Shown: positions 52,401 to 57,644 of the stretch, piece after piece
Layout of the letters: each line of letters begins with the position of its first letter
How positions within the stretch are numbered: the stretch's first letter is position 1
NCBI GenBank assembly: GCA_015183035.1
Contig: JACZZP010000011.1
Location: 620,001-684,000 of the forward strand
DNA: 64,000 nt
Direction of reading: 5' to 3'
DNA from: Meloidogyne chitwoodi
Lineage: Eukaryota; Nematoda; Chromadorea; Rhabditida; Meloidogynidae
Translations under genes and position numbers: made by a program
The notes under the pieces: model-generated
The model's input: only the letters and a program-made list of their open reading frames with translations
Database searches by the model: none
What the model was told of the DNA's origin: nothing

Positions 52401-55400
52401 AAGGAACAAGTAACCCAACTGGAAAAATAATCAACTATGTGGTGGCCCAACTCCAAGAAGGTTGTGTGATCGCCGCAAAAGTGGTTTCGCAAGCCCCAGC
52501 GCCTTTACTAATGCAAATTCCTGACAATTTGGTGGATCATCCACTCTCTTTGGGAGATAATGTGGCAATCAGAGAATGGCATGAATATGATAATTTTGGA
52601 TTAGAAGGAGATTGGTTCACGGCTGGTACTGGCAAAATGTTGAACTATAATGCTACCGCTAAGGCTGTGATCAACGTTGGTGGAGGAGTAAAGTTTCGAT
52701 CAGTTGGCATCGTTTTGGACACAAATAGGAATAGGAAAGGAGGTGATCGTCGACTCAAATCAATCGAAGTGAGCTGTGCCGAGCTTCCTGGAGTCACCCG
52801 CGTCTACCGTAAGCAGTGGGGAGATACGATCAATGACAATTTACCATATCTCTCCTTGATCAAGTTGGAACTTCAGCAAGTACTTCGACCCCCGGACATG
52901 TTGGTAGGTCTTAATTATATTCTTCCAGCATATGTTTCGTTCGGACTTGGTGATGAACAGCGAGTACACCAACCGACTGCGATCGTAAAAATTGATCTTG
53001 AAAGAGGTAAATATGAATTCCCGTTTCACCGCCAACTCGAGTGGGCGCAAATAAAGTTTGGGGAAAAAGTGATCAGTGCAGCAATCGCAGCCGAAATCGA
53101 TAAGATCCGCAAGGATCAGCAGAAATATACAGTGATAGTGGAGACAGAGACTGTCAGAACAATGGGACCGGCTCAAATGGTTGTACGCTTCGCCCATCAG
53201 GTAAGGTCGAAAATTGAACTTGTAGAGATGGCCAAATGGTATGAAGAGGATTCGTCCGTCTCCTGCTCCATAGTTCAAGATGCCTCTCCTTGCGCTCATG
53301 GATTCGTCACTCAGGCTCGAAAGGATGTCAAAGAAGACAACTTCCTACTGAAAGTGGAGCTAATTCTGGCGTATCAAGAAGCTAAAGGTGAGGACAATTG
53401 GCCAATGTGGGAAGAATATGTCAACGGTGAGCTCGATACCGTCAAGATCATACCCCTTCAATCGACTGCAGCACTTTTAAAGCGAATGGAACTGTTTGCT
53501 GCCAACCTTCCATCTGAAGCTGCTAGATCAGGAACTTCTAAAAGTAAGTTATTAACAATTTTACTTGGAAAAGGTGATCGATCTGAACGACCAGCCATAC
53601 GTGCACATCAGGTAAGTCAAGGGGCAAATTTTATTAATAATTTAGGAAATGAACAGGCCCGGACAGCCGAACTTCTTTTGGACGAAGTTCCCAGAGTGGT
53701 GTTTGCCCAGGCACCACCAGGAACTGGAAAAACACACACTGCTGCCTCAATCATGGCTGCAATACTCGAAAGGGACCCTGAGGCAAGAATTTTGGCAATG
53801 GCACCCCCAAACATTGCCGTTGTGAAGCTGGTAGAAGAAATGGATAAAGCAATGCAACAAAGTACAAGACCACAAAAGATGCTGGCGCTCTTCTCCGGAA
53901 ACGGTAAAATAAGATATGCAAAATATTTAAGGGAGATCACGCAGCACTTGCTGATCACTGCGGTTGATGATGAAGAATTGATCAAGGCATTGAAGCCGAC
54001 AGAAGAAAAGAAGGTGAAGCAATACGTGACAACCGTGGAAAGAAATCCCCGACTGGCACAAGAAGCCAGTATTGCGACAATTCTTCAGGCACACAAACAA
54101 AGAAGGTTGTGCTTCTCGACTTTATCCTTCGCTGAACAAGTTCCAGTGCTGTTTTCTGAGACTACACATCTAATTTTAGATGAATCCGGTCAAGCTCCAT
54201 ACTCGCAGGTAATTTCTTTAATTTATAACATGCCCAAACTCCGAAAGGTGTTAATAACTGGCGATCGCAGGCAACTCAAAGTGCACTTGGAGTCACTTCC
54301 TCGAGCTGTTCGAGTCGGATTTGGACTAGACAGTGTGATCTTCAACCTTGATGCGACTGATGGCGTTGGAAAGACGGCCCTCCAGGTTGGATACCGATCA
54401 CATCCACACATTGTGAAGTGCATCGAAGCTGGATTCTACCGACCTCATGGAGAAAGACTGACAGCCGGACTTGAAGCTGATCAGAGAAGCATGCTCACGT
54501 CCAGTACACTGAAGCTCCCCAAGGTAAGTTGCCCTATTATTCTAATTCACCAGGTACATGAAGCTGAACGAGATGCGGTATCAATGTCCAGCTATAATCC
54601 CGGACAAACATGGACTGCTTTAAGAATTCTCTGGCGCCTGGTCAATGTCTGCCCTCCGGAAGCATCAATCAGATGTATATGCTTGTATGGCACTCAATCC
54701 CAGGACATTGAAAGGGAGGTACAGGCTGAAGAAGAATTAAATGGCCGAGTTCTTGTGACTACGGCTGATGCAACTCAAGGGCACGAGGCCGACGTAACGG
54801 TCGTAGTCACAACCGTTTCGGAATATCAGGAAAAGTCCGAGGAGGGAAAAGAGCCATTTTGGTGCGATCCAGATCGTGTGAACGTCAGCCTCTCTCGAGC
54901 CCGCCATGGCCTGATACTGATTGGGAATCTTCACATCCTGGAACAAAAGAAAGGATGGAGGGAATTTCTGGCCGAAGCCAAGCAGCATACAATTGTGGTT
55001 GGTCCTTCATACTTGGATGCCATACGTGAGGAGGGGATCGACTACAACCAAGATGGCGAGCTGATGGACAAATCAGGTAAAATGATGCGTGATCCGGCCT
55101 ACTACACTGAAGAAGGAAAGCGCAATGTAAGTCGAGGGGGTTATCACCGATATGATTCTTATCTTTCTAGAAGCGAAGAGCAGTCTGGAGCCAGCACGTC
55201 CAAGCGGAGCCGCAGATGAAGAAAAGGAAGAAAAATTGAAGATGATGGAAGAAGTGTCCAGGAAGAACGTCAAGAAAATCTGTAAAATTGTAAATTTAAT
55301 TAAAGGTTGTTCACCCCCTCCCTCCAAAAAAATAATAATTAATTAGGTCTTTGGCTCCCCCTTATTCTCTCACTTAATCTAATCCTCATCCTCTTTTAAT

Positions 55401-57036
55401 CTTTTTATCTTTTTGAAGAAAAGGGAAAGTAATCCGGGGTATACTCCTTTTTCGACCTATGCCTTCAATTCCACGCAGACTGAAAGGGCATATCATAAGA
55501 TATGCGCGGAGGACTGTCAGAATCGCGGTGGGCAGCACCCACTAGCATTTCTGATTTATCCACACTCCCAGTTTGCTCGAGTTGATGTCCTTGGCCGATT
55601 TCATTCGGAAAGGCAGGTACAGTCGATCCAGAGAGTATCAAAGGATGAAGCCCCTAGTAATCAAATTCTTTTATTTTTAAATATTTTAATTATTTCTTGG
55701 ATCGTGGACGATCCTCACGTAAAGGGGAGCTGTAAGACTCTAACATATAAAATATTCCCCCTGGGCAGGAACAACAATCACTCCTCCCACTTTATAAACA
55801 CATATAAATAGTTTAATTGTTTAAGCTAGAAAGGAATCAGTTAGAGAGATCAGTCTAAGAGAATTATTATTATTGTGAATTAAAAATGTTATTTTCCTAT
55901 AAATTGTATGTGAAATAAATAATAGAATAAATATTGACAGCAGATCTTGTTTATATATTTGAAGAGTTATAATCCTTCGGAGACGAGGGAAACAATTGAG
56001 TTGACTAGACTTAGGATTTACATTTCACGCTGGCCACGCGAATTGTCATTTTCTATTTCCCATCTACCCCTTCCACTTTACTATATCTTACCACATTTGA
56101 AAAATTAAATAGCTTTTCGCATATTAAAGGTGGTATTAGAGGAGGGTCGTCACAAAATGTTATAGAAATTAATTTAATCGCACCAGTAATTACTAATTGA
56201 CTTACTCTTCCAAAAACATGATAAATCTGATAATATGCACCAAATTTATTATTTACACTTATCTATAAGAATAAAAAATTAAAATATTTTGATAATAATT
56301 TTTATTTTTAAAATTTAAATGGGAGAATTTAATTTAAATAATTTAATAAAAATAAACTCTTTATTAAAATACTTTTATTTAATTCTAAATTTAATTATTG
56401 ATAAATCTTTTCCTAAGATTATTTAAAAATTATACTTTTACTCCAGGGTTTTTAACTGTAAGAGAATCAACTTCAAAAACAAATGGCTGGTCAATTGCAA
56501 ATGGAAATACTAAATAACGTTCTTCCTTTCCCCATCCTTTTTCTTTTGTCCAAGTGTTCAAAACAATCTTTAAATATAAATATTTATTTAAATATTTGAA
56601 TTGATATATTTGTGAAGTATTAATTTAATTACATCTTTTTTATCAAAACGTGGATTGAACTGAAAAGGAACATCAGCAGTTTTAAATAATTCGCCATCTT
56701 CTGCCAAGTTAATGGCACATTGGTCTGTCATGTTTGTAGGTATTCCAACAATTATTATTTTTCTATCTTCTCCTATAAATCCTTTTCCAAATCCAACCCT
56801 TCTAAAATCAATTGTTTGCGGTACTGTCTTAATTATTTTTTTAATTATAAGAAAACAATTTTTAAATTTCAATTTAAAAATTCTCTGACCGTATTAAATA
56901 TAACAATTGGATTAGAACAAGTTTGTGAATCAATTATAGTAGTGCTCAGCCATTTAATTAATAAAATGAATGCTATCAACTAAATTTATTTAATAATTAA
57001 AATTTTATTTTAAATTTAATAATATATTACCTTCAT
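37464..57036 (-). CDS. Galectin F: two-CRD galectin split by the LTR element
   Basis: The 5' half (57036 to 56091: ATG, signal exon, CRD1, linker exon) and the 3' half (38070 to 37464: CRD2 and last exon) belong to one gene, as the order and sequence of exons in its paralogues show. The LTR element lies in the intron between linker and CRD2, eight bases or so beyond the linker donor (GTAAGATAT). Donor and CRD2 acceptor are both intact, and the element is antisense to the gene. CRD1 has QFNPRF (His is Gln) with WGKEER; CRD2 has FSFSTRF. Whether the gene is still spliced across 18 kb is unknown. Confidence 0.75.
38219..38570 (+). repeat. 5' LTR
   Basis: Begins TGTAAGACTCTAAC and ends CCACTTTACT. 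It has a TATA-like run (TATAAACACATATAAATAG) and, about 120 bp further on, AATAAA (38402), a probable polyadenylation signal. No difference from the 3' LTR was found. Confidence 0.92.
38281..38299 (+). promoter_or_regulatory. Candidate TATA region of the LTR promoter
   Basis: TATAAACACATATAAATAG lies about 60 bp into the LTR, upstream of the AATAAA at 38402. The spacing suits a short U3 region. It is repeated identically in the 3' LTR. Confidence 0.45.
38570..38587 (+). other. Candidate tRNA primer-binding site
   Basis: TGGTAGCACCGGATTCTG begins at the last LTR base and starts with TGG, as expected for pairing with a tRNA 3' CCA. The partner tRNA could not be assigned by eye. GGATT...AATCC in the same stretch can also form a small hairpin. 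Confidence 0.5.
38588..39513 (+). other. Long untranslated leader before gag
   Basis: About 930 bases without a conserved reading frame. It contains the palindrome at 38640-38653, a hairpin with GAGA loop at 38764-38777, and candidate acceptors such as TTTTAG near 39362. It is long enough to hold packaging signals and a splice donor for a downstream helicase mRNA. Confidence 0.5.
38640..38653 (+). promoter_or_regulatory. Palindrome in leader, possible RNA dimerisation site
   Basis: GTGGAGCGCTCCAC is a perfect 14-base palindrome about 70 bases after the primer-site candidate, in the untranslated leader. Retroviral genomes often use such palindromes to start RNA dimer formation. Function here is inferred from position only. 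Confidence 0.35.
39514..41397 (+). CDS. gag: Gag polyprotein, with hydrophobic C-terminal segment
   Basis: 627 codons. Residues about 85-100 are a short coiled segment (VNTQIIDLEDRVQELEN). Residues about 150-340 match the retrotransposon Gag capsid pattern (FDKWAERFKDYL, then SLRSKLDSPQRREAARLTL). A CCHC zinc knuckle lies at C417-x2-C420-x4-H425-x4-C430, within an Asn/Arg/Gln-rich nucleic-acid-binding tail. Unusually, residues 548-567 form a hydrophobic stretch (ITKYVLGLLMLLTMIMPASS) that looks like a signal or membrane segment. From 41211 the other, pol-side frame is also open, so the two frames overlap for about 190 bases. The hydrophobic piece may serve as the leader of the downstream env-like region by a frameshift or splice. 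The start codon is the first ATG with a good upstream context (AAAATG). Confidence 0.88.
   Translation: MTNTAEDETIIMAIDRNFWIGKTSIKISDVEKAHGDVIVLEDSMNKAIRAIKRYIKQNTDAINKASEDVNLNFESVNTQIIDLEDRVQELENNTHTKQEKSNVEQGKGETSKSTVTIVPGVNSLDRRNIVTRKLNPDDDSDEFNFSLNMLTSNSGIEIFGEESVYAFDKWAERFKDYLIIAGRNWTEQEKVARLRLALGETPRDLFRELSPAQVADVGTALVSLRSKLDSPQRREAARLTLSICKQREDESVARFLKRLVPLVEVTNPGLVDEARKEKICEELRGRLKPSLTNMMRLIGAAQMSDLQKFKERAEEVEAVLQADRGLPTQLEQVVNVLKNQGKTFNLGTSTQPNNNFNQRPDNNNFRKPFREDYQNPNTRRMIQNYRGMNPNRINIPARGWNSQQMRSERNWTGRSRCYNCNRTGHVARECRLRKAFYQGSSHNDYSTQQQSSSYHQPEGMNNPSKRFNAVNSVQPNMTVVPVDELLRALGSMKIESDTPMEELRSVTLNAKTSSKSEEIKNNEYEPAVKQRRNNLERTTNWEGIGPGITKYVLGLLMLLTMIMPASSILNHPLIVKHKNRKYSGSYQTLNYVLIKHSIIRYHRFRKALKYIYLMILSMKPMHGRVER
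41451..42960 (+). other. Envelope-like glycoprotein region (N-terminal third of the pol ORF)
   Basis: Covers codons 1 to about 503 of the ORF. Evidence is structural only: many cysteines, several N-x-S/T sites (for example NGT, NIT), the basic cleavage-type site RRTKR, then a segment starting AIEGWVSESELDAKLAYLDS that could be a fusion or heptad region. A single long hydrophobic segment follows at codons 461-480, with a basic cytoplasmic side. I could not assign it to a known viral glycoprotein class. Alternatively it could be a non-entry membrane protein. Confidence 0.55.
41451..47057 (+). CDS. pol: Env-like region fused to Pol: protease, RT, RNase H, integrase
   Basis: 1868 codons from the first ATG; the frame is already open from 41211. 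Residues 1-200 form a cysteine-rich, ectodomain-like part with N-glycosylation sites. RRTKR at 197-201 looks like a furin cleavage site, and a transmembrane stretch lies at 461-480 (NIIIIIVFLDLCVRIWLIL). The protease has D593-T-G-A-S. RT has YVDD at 1027-1030, and RNase H has TDAS around D1178. Integrase has an HHCC zinc motif from H1424 and catalytic D1493, D1553, E1589 (DD35E). The C-terminus carries a GPF/Y-like module (PWKGLYRVVELD) and an acidic tail. The integrase type and RT place it with Ty3/gypsy. An env-like block before pol, in the same frame, is not the usual gag-pol-env order. All catalytic residues are present. Confidence 0.9.
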   Translation: MNSEPMPVSEEECKQMIEHRKCSLGILKNDSGILYTENKIDLSPRFWFVGSFNWKQVSSENCYLFKTQIISKFGAKSIKTSLGTTSCQIKEEKCKLEDETLLKWKAGKEQNCEYKKVGAWNGTQLDNVWISDEINFRLTFPSKTIKAFSCNLGLVLSTEGPAVRDVTPVKVANTIKSENRGYGDVSIKELNKWMYPRRTKRAIEGWVSESELDAKLAYLDSKVSEMMTISFSQALKSICDYMEETRRWATYTILKDPTSFARAVFQEEKLVAKRVSSTVISVWPCVQLKWDEYEFTKVQNQNGRAECFDQLPIKFKTRSTEKLAFLDPISMIISPVARKAPCAEFRRQHVKTNDKLLEIDQLTGQVKEVKVRKLKKFNTPSMSVPEIPIHTFHHLVLTNITDLATHAFVTNMVRVSTITYTIQKKDTEVLTTMSEEWGEVKNEIKNALYGDLMRIWDAIRNIIIIIVFLDLCVRIWLILRDGYMGAGEYNRARFWSKNKNKSPKIDLKTPEIKTENETISEISLNPRLGTAKFTPIVLIENESSRKTEQNEENNKINMLGIRQKVNNCQNITTAESTVVQAKINLIPVDVLIDTGASLSVAPRSLAKYLDCRVDNSLVEATSASGHTIIFRECVDVSLELAGYRVNIRVHLADDAECVKMLNYDVILGCNVFKTLNKSISFDFINSKFYIGENSIPMGNSNRLLNNLRIRSVHDYTIQPNAQCILKGKVDSLSPPKNFLIISRVSKNLMDKEMGIISSISPQGEEEVAVAIVNPTMEPKLIRSGENIAYADEIRQIKDGWFCESYTEETLSLNKLNESVIDPSYKVDLSKSAITENEKEMLEVLLEEFSDIFSKCQYDLGLYTQDEHHIVTTTEDPVFSLPRRMPYKYKEELTKHIEQLLASGVMIESETPWVTPFVVVQKKDGGIRPCLDFRKLNDVTIPDRYPLPRLDSIMERVGNCNYYTSLDLSSGYLQIKLSEETSWKCGVITEDKVYQMITMPFGMKNATAAFSRAMATVLCGLNEYALSYVDDVLIFTKKGDFKDHLISIRKVLERFRLYNLKLSPKKCVFATKEMNFLGYTLTKQGFKPSLSRIEIITEMPEPKNIKEIKRVLGKAGFYRRHIQDFASVVEPLLMLTRKSNKFEWGKKQQLAFEKIKELLSKAPNLVFPNYSKPFHIFTDASSVGQGGVLMQKNEEINTFSAIAYCSRTLSAAERKWPTVQVELSAIIYSLREFRPYIFMSDIELHTDHKPLAYLLKKVDTHPQLARWLIELQNYQIKIVHISGKQNTLADALSRAAEETAIEDVQSLDELKDIIDFPVCLAINQQSRLSMFPFIHAMTLRHNDGNSYEVDLIKEQNEDPEANTYIQFLKTGKFPYDFNESEKDALALEVSNMCLKSGILYYKLEGLTPRIYIPVSLRALIFESFHTSPLGGGHLNIRKTLHKCRKYFWPGMHADVLNWIKLCITCQLRHSPVPSYRAEMMIVPSNTLFARVGLDLAGPFPITKKGNKHILNIVCWFTKYVISVPLPDSKAQTIAKALLNNCYLKYGGFTELISDNATAFTSELFKEFCAMLYINKRYATPHWSQGNAATERTFRTFHNILAKYITEEEPDFDEYLDSVCFCYNTSVHTSTNETPFFLMFGRDPIFCVDQIINPNIKEQSSPMSRDDFKQKLVKSLRRAWECAAEAHTEAQLRFKEQYDKKVRQPIIKVGDRVLLRNYAGKPNTSKKFQLPWKGLYRVVELDNIHATIVSCVSPQAKPKRVHLNQIKKCFEQLGPTCTTGESEEQNPDHNNEIVPEEDNPQELSDERAPNTNCDEEVTHRNEQLAEKRSRSEERSWKPNKKELVVPNNREYNLRSRTLIRKPEKYRIGDS
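47173..47340 (-). CDS. Possible terminal exon of an unknown protein
   Basis: The minus strand reads PITTFKLKKLIMKQFDMQIF, then a short acidic/Gln coiled tail (EQMDKLEQQLNQITSN) and a stop (TTA at 47173-47175). Composition is protein-like and an AG precedes it, but it connects to no recognisable upstream exon. It could be the 3' end of the kinase-bearing insert or a separate gene fragment. Confidence 0.3.
   Translation of the reverse strand, partial: FKKIPITTFKLKKLIMKQFDMQIFCSTRMGRVQQNSEYAEQMDKLEQQLNQITSN
48727..51192 (-). pseudogene. MEKK2/3-like MAP kinase kinase kinase fragment, antisense in retroelement
   Basis: Exons with 40-100-bp introns read on the minus strand. Kinase subdomains in order: YIGIVERADCVNIFMEF (near 49482-49560), IVHRNIKPAIILRN with KIGDFGSAKFLQTICSEQGI (49205-49345), SGTPHYTTPDIIR and KSDVWSVGITVMSFL (49070-49190), and FFEVINLMLERKPEERS (48860-48960). 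The DFG block and the following LQTIC resemble MEKK2/3. The catalytic Asp of HRD is Asn (HRN), and the ATP-binding Lys region was not found. Upstream exons to 51192 are Ser-rich linker sequence, as in MEKKs (for example DPKPTGSDSVEQLYEKKK, SSAVRSDDILGLPSTGEFF). It is probably inactive as a kinase. Introns retained in antisense fit capture of genomic DNA or readthrough RNA. Confidence 0.7.
52062..52075 (+). other. GNRA-tetraloop hairpin 5' of helicase ORF
   Basis: CAGTC-GAAA-GACTG forms a perfect 5-bp stem, 67 bases before the helicase ATG. Similar hairpins: 43079-43092 (GGAA loop), 52164-52177 and 52388-52403 (GAAA, inside the ORF), 46915-46928 (end of pol), 38764-38777 (leader). Confidence 0.45.
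52100..52121 (+). promoter_or_regulatory. Candidate splice acceptor for the helicase mRNA
   Basis: Pyrimidine/T-rich ATATAAATTTTATTTTTAG ends at 52121, 20 bases before the helicase ATG at 52142. A spliced subgenomic RNA from the LTR leader would place this ORF first. The donor is unknown. Confidence 0.4.
52142..55219 (+). CDS. UPF1-like superfamily 1 RNA helicase carried by the retroelement
   Basis: 1025 codons. Residues 1-500 are an unassigned N-terminal region, with a basic, Pro/Arg-rich segment near 50-65. The SF1 helicase core is complete: Walker A APPGTGKT at 524-531, motif II DESGQ at 680-684, motif III GDRRQ at 707-711, motif IV VGYRSHP at 749-755, motif V TADATQG at 874-880, motif VI VNVSLSRAR at 913-921. 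Motif order, DESG and the VI signature fit the UPF1/SMG-2, MOV10 and ZNFX group, which unwind RNA and act in RNA decay and silencing. The C-terminal tail is basic (STSKRSRR). The ORF is GC-richer than the host DNA and lies in the same orientation as gag-pol between the LTRs. It may aid packaging or reverse transcription, or counter RNA surveillance; these are inferences. Several short AT-rich stretches look like in-frame mini-introns. Confidence 0.92.
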   Translation: MSSNKLNPAEKQSSDLDHIVEPPPAIDTTDPLNLSSINQTLADEFSNGGFGQPRTHPRPRSRADSFANVGSDWTEGPYPDQHLAEKQGTSNPTGKIINYVVAQLQEGCVIAAKVVSQAPAPLLMQIPDNLVDHPLSLGDNVAIREWHEYDNFGLEGDWFTAGTGKMLNYNATAKAVINVGGGVKFRSVGIVLDTNRNRKGGDRRLKSIEVSCAELPGVTRVYRKQWGDTINDNLPYLSLIKLELQQVLRPPDMLVGLNYILPAYVSFGLGDEQRVHQPTAIVKIDLERGKYEFPFHRQLEWAQIKFGEKVISAAIAAEIDKIRKDQQKYTVIVETETVRTMGPAQMVVRFAHQVRSKIELVEMAKWYEEDSSVSCSIVQDASPCAHGFVTQARKDVKEDNFLLKVELILAYQEAKGEDNWPMWEEYVNGELDTVKIIPLQSTAALLKRMELFAANLPSEAARSGTSKSKLLTILLGKGDRSERPAIRAHQVSQGANFINNLGNEQARTAELLLDEVPRVVFAQAPPGTGKTHTAASIMAAILERDPEARILAMAPPNIAVVKLVEEMDKAMQQSTRPQKMLALFSGNGKIRYAKYLREITQHLLITAVDDEELIKALKPTEEKKVKQYVTTVERNPRLAQEASIATILQAHKQRRLCFSTLSFAEQVPVLFSETTHLILDESGQAPYSQVISLIYNMPKLRKVLITGDRRQLKVHLESLPRAVRVGFGLDSVIFNLDATDGVGKTALQVGYRSHPHIVKCIEAGFYRPHGERLTAGLEADQRSMLTSSTLKLPKVSCPIILIHQVHEAERDAVSMSSYNPGQTWTALRILWRLVNVCPPEASIRCICLYGTQSQDIEREVQAEEELNGRVLVTTADATQGHEADVTVVVTTVSEYQEKSEEGKEPFWCDPDRVNVSLSRARHGLILIGNLHILEQKKGWREFLAEAKQHTIVVGPSYLDAIREEGIDYNQDGELMDKSGKMMRDPAYYTEEGKRNVSRGGYHRYDSYLSRSEEQSGASTSKRSRR
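53544..53656 (+). other. Two intron-like in-frame segments in the helicase ORF
   Basis: 53544-53573 (30 nt, GTAAGTTATT...GGAAAAG) and 53612-53656 (45 nt, GTAAGTCAAG...GAACAG) have strong splice-site ends and AT-rich interiors. Both lengths are multiples of three without stops. Similar segments: 54524-54553 (30 nt, GTAAGTTGCC...CACCAG) and, less convincingly, 54209-54247 (39 nt). Near the C-terminus, 55127-55170 (44 nt, GTAAGTCGAG...TTTCTAG) would change the frame and give another basic tail. Confidence 0.5.
55220..55720 (+). CDS. Possible small 3' reading frame before the polypurine tract
   Basis: A frame open from 55413 (the track-style ATG gives MKKRESNPGYTPFSTYAF) continues to the LTR and contains Cys/His residues (HKICAEDCQNRGGQH) with a better composition than random host DNA. 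An acceptor-like TTTTTGAAG precedes it near 55419. It might be a last exon of an alternative helicase transcript. No family is recognised. Confidence 0.35.
55721..55729 (+). other. Polypurine tract
   Basis: AAAGGGGAG lies one base before the 3' LTR, the expected place for plus-strand DNA priming. It confirms the orientation of the element. Confidence 0.8.
55731..56082 (+). repeat. 3' LTR
   Basis: 352 bp, base-for-base the same as 38219-38570 on reading. It is followed directly by ATAT (56083-56086), the duplicated target, and then the galectin F donor site. Confidence 0.92.
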
Positions 57037-57644
57037 TTTTATTTAACTAATTATTAATAATATTTATAATTATTTAAATTTATTCCCTTTTAAATAAATG
57101 TTTTCTTTATTTAAAAACTTGTTTACATTTTTTAAATTTAATCATTTGATAATTTTTATTTCAAAAAGATTTTAGTAAAACTTGATATATTTTTTTGTTT
57201 CCACATTTATTTTTATAAAACATTAAAAATTCTCTTTAAAATTTGTCATAAAGTAAACAACAAATCAGTCTCGACCATTTGTTAGTTTCTGTCGTTGTAT
57301 CTTTTTTATCACACAATCAAATTTAAAATTTATTTTATTCTCAAATCGTTATTTTAATTGTTCAACGTTGATTGAAAAAAGTTTCTTTTTCTAATTTATT
57401 TTTTTAATAAAGAATTATTTTTTATCAAAACGATGAGAGTGTTACATAAATTTTATTATTTATTAATCTTACTGATTTTCCTCAAAACCTGGAATTTATC
57501 GTTCTATTTATATCATATATTTTAATATCTTTGTTTATTTATTTATCTAAATGTATAAAATAAATATTCAACTTTAATTGGTGAAAATATTATATCATCA
57601 ACAAATATTTTTATTTCATTCTTTCCAATTAATATTCTCTTCAA

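Larger units (their letters stand above)
38219..56082 (+). mobile_element. Giant Ty3/gypsy-type LTR retroelement with env-like region, captured kinase DNA and SF1 helicase
   Basis: Two 352-bp LTRs (38219-38570 and 55731-56082), identical when read side by side, are flanked by ATAT on both sides (38215-38218 and 56083-56086). That is the 4-bp target duplication of a Ty3/gypsy-type integration. Order on the plus strand: LTR, primer-site candidate, leader, gag, env-like/pol ORF, about 5 kb of host-like DNA, helicase ORF, small ORF, polypurine tract, LTR. At about 17.9 kb it is far longer than typical 5-10 kb elements. Identical LTRs imply a recent insertion, consistent with intact ORFs. The coding parts are less AT-rich than the host DNA around them. 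Confidence 0.9.
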
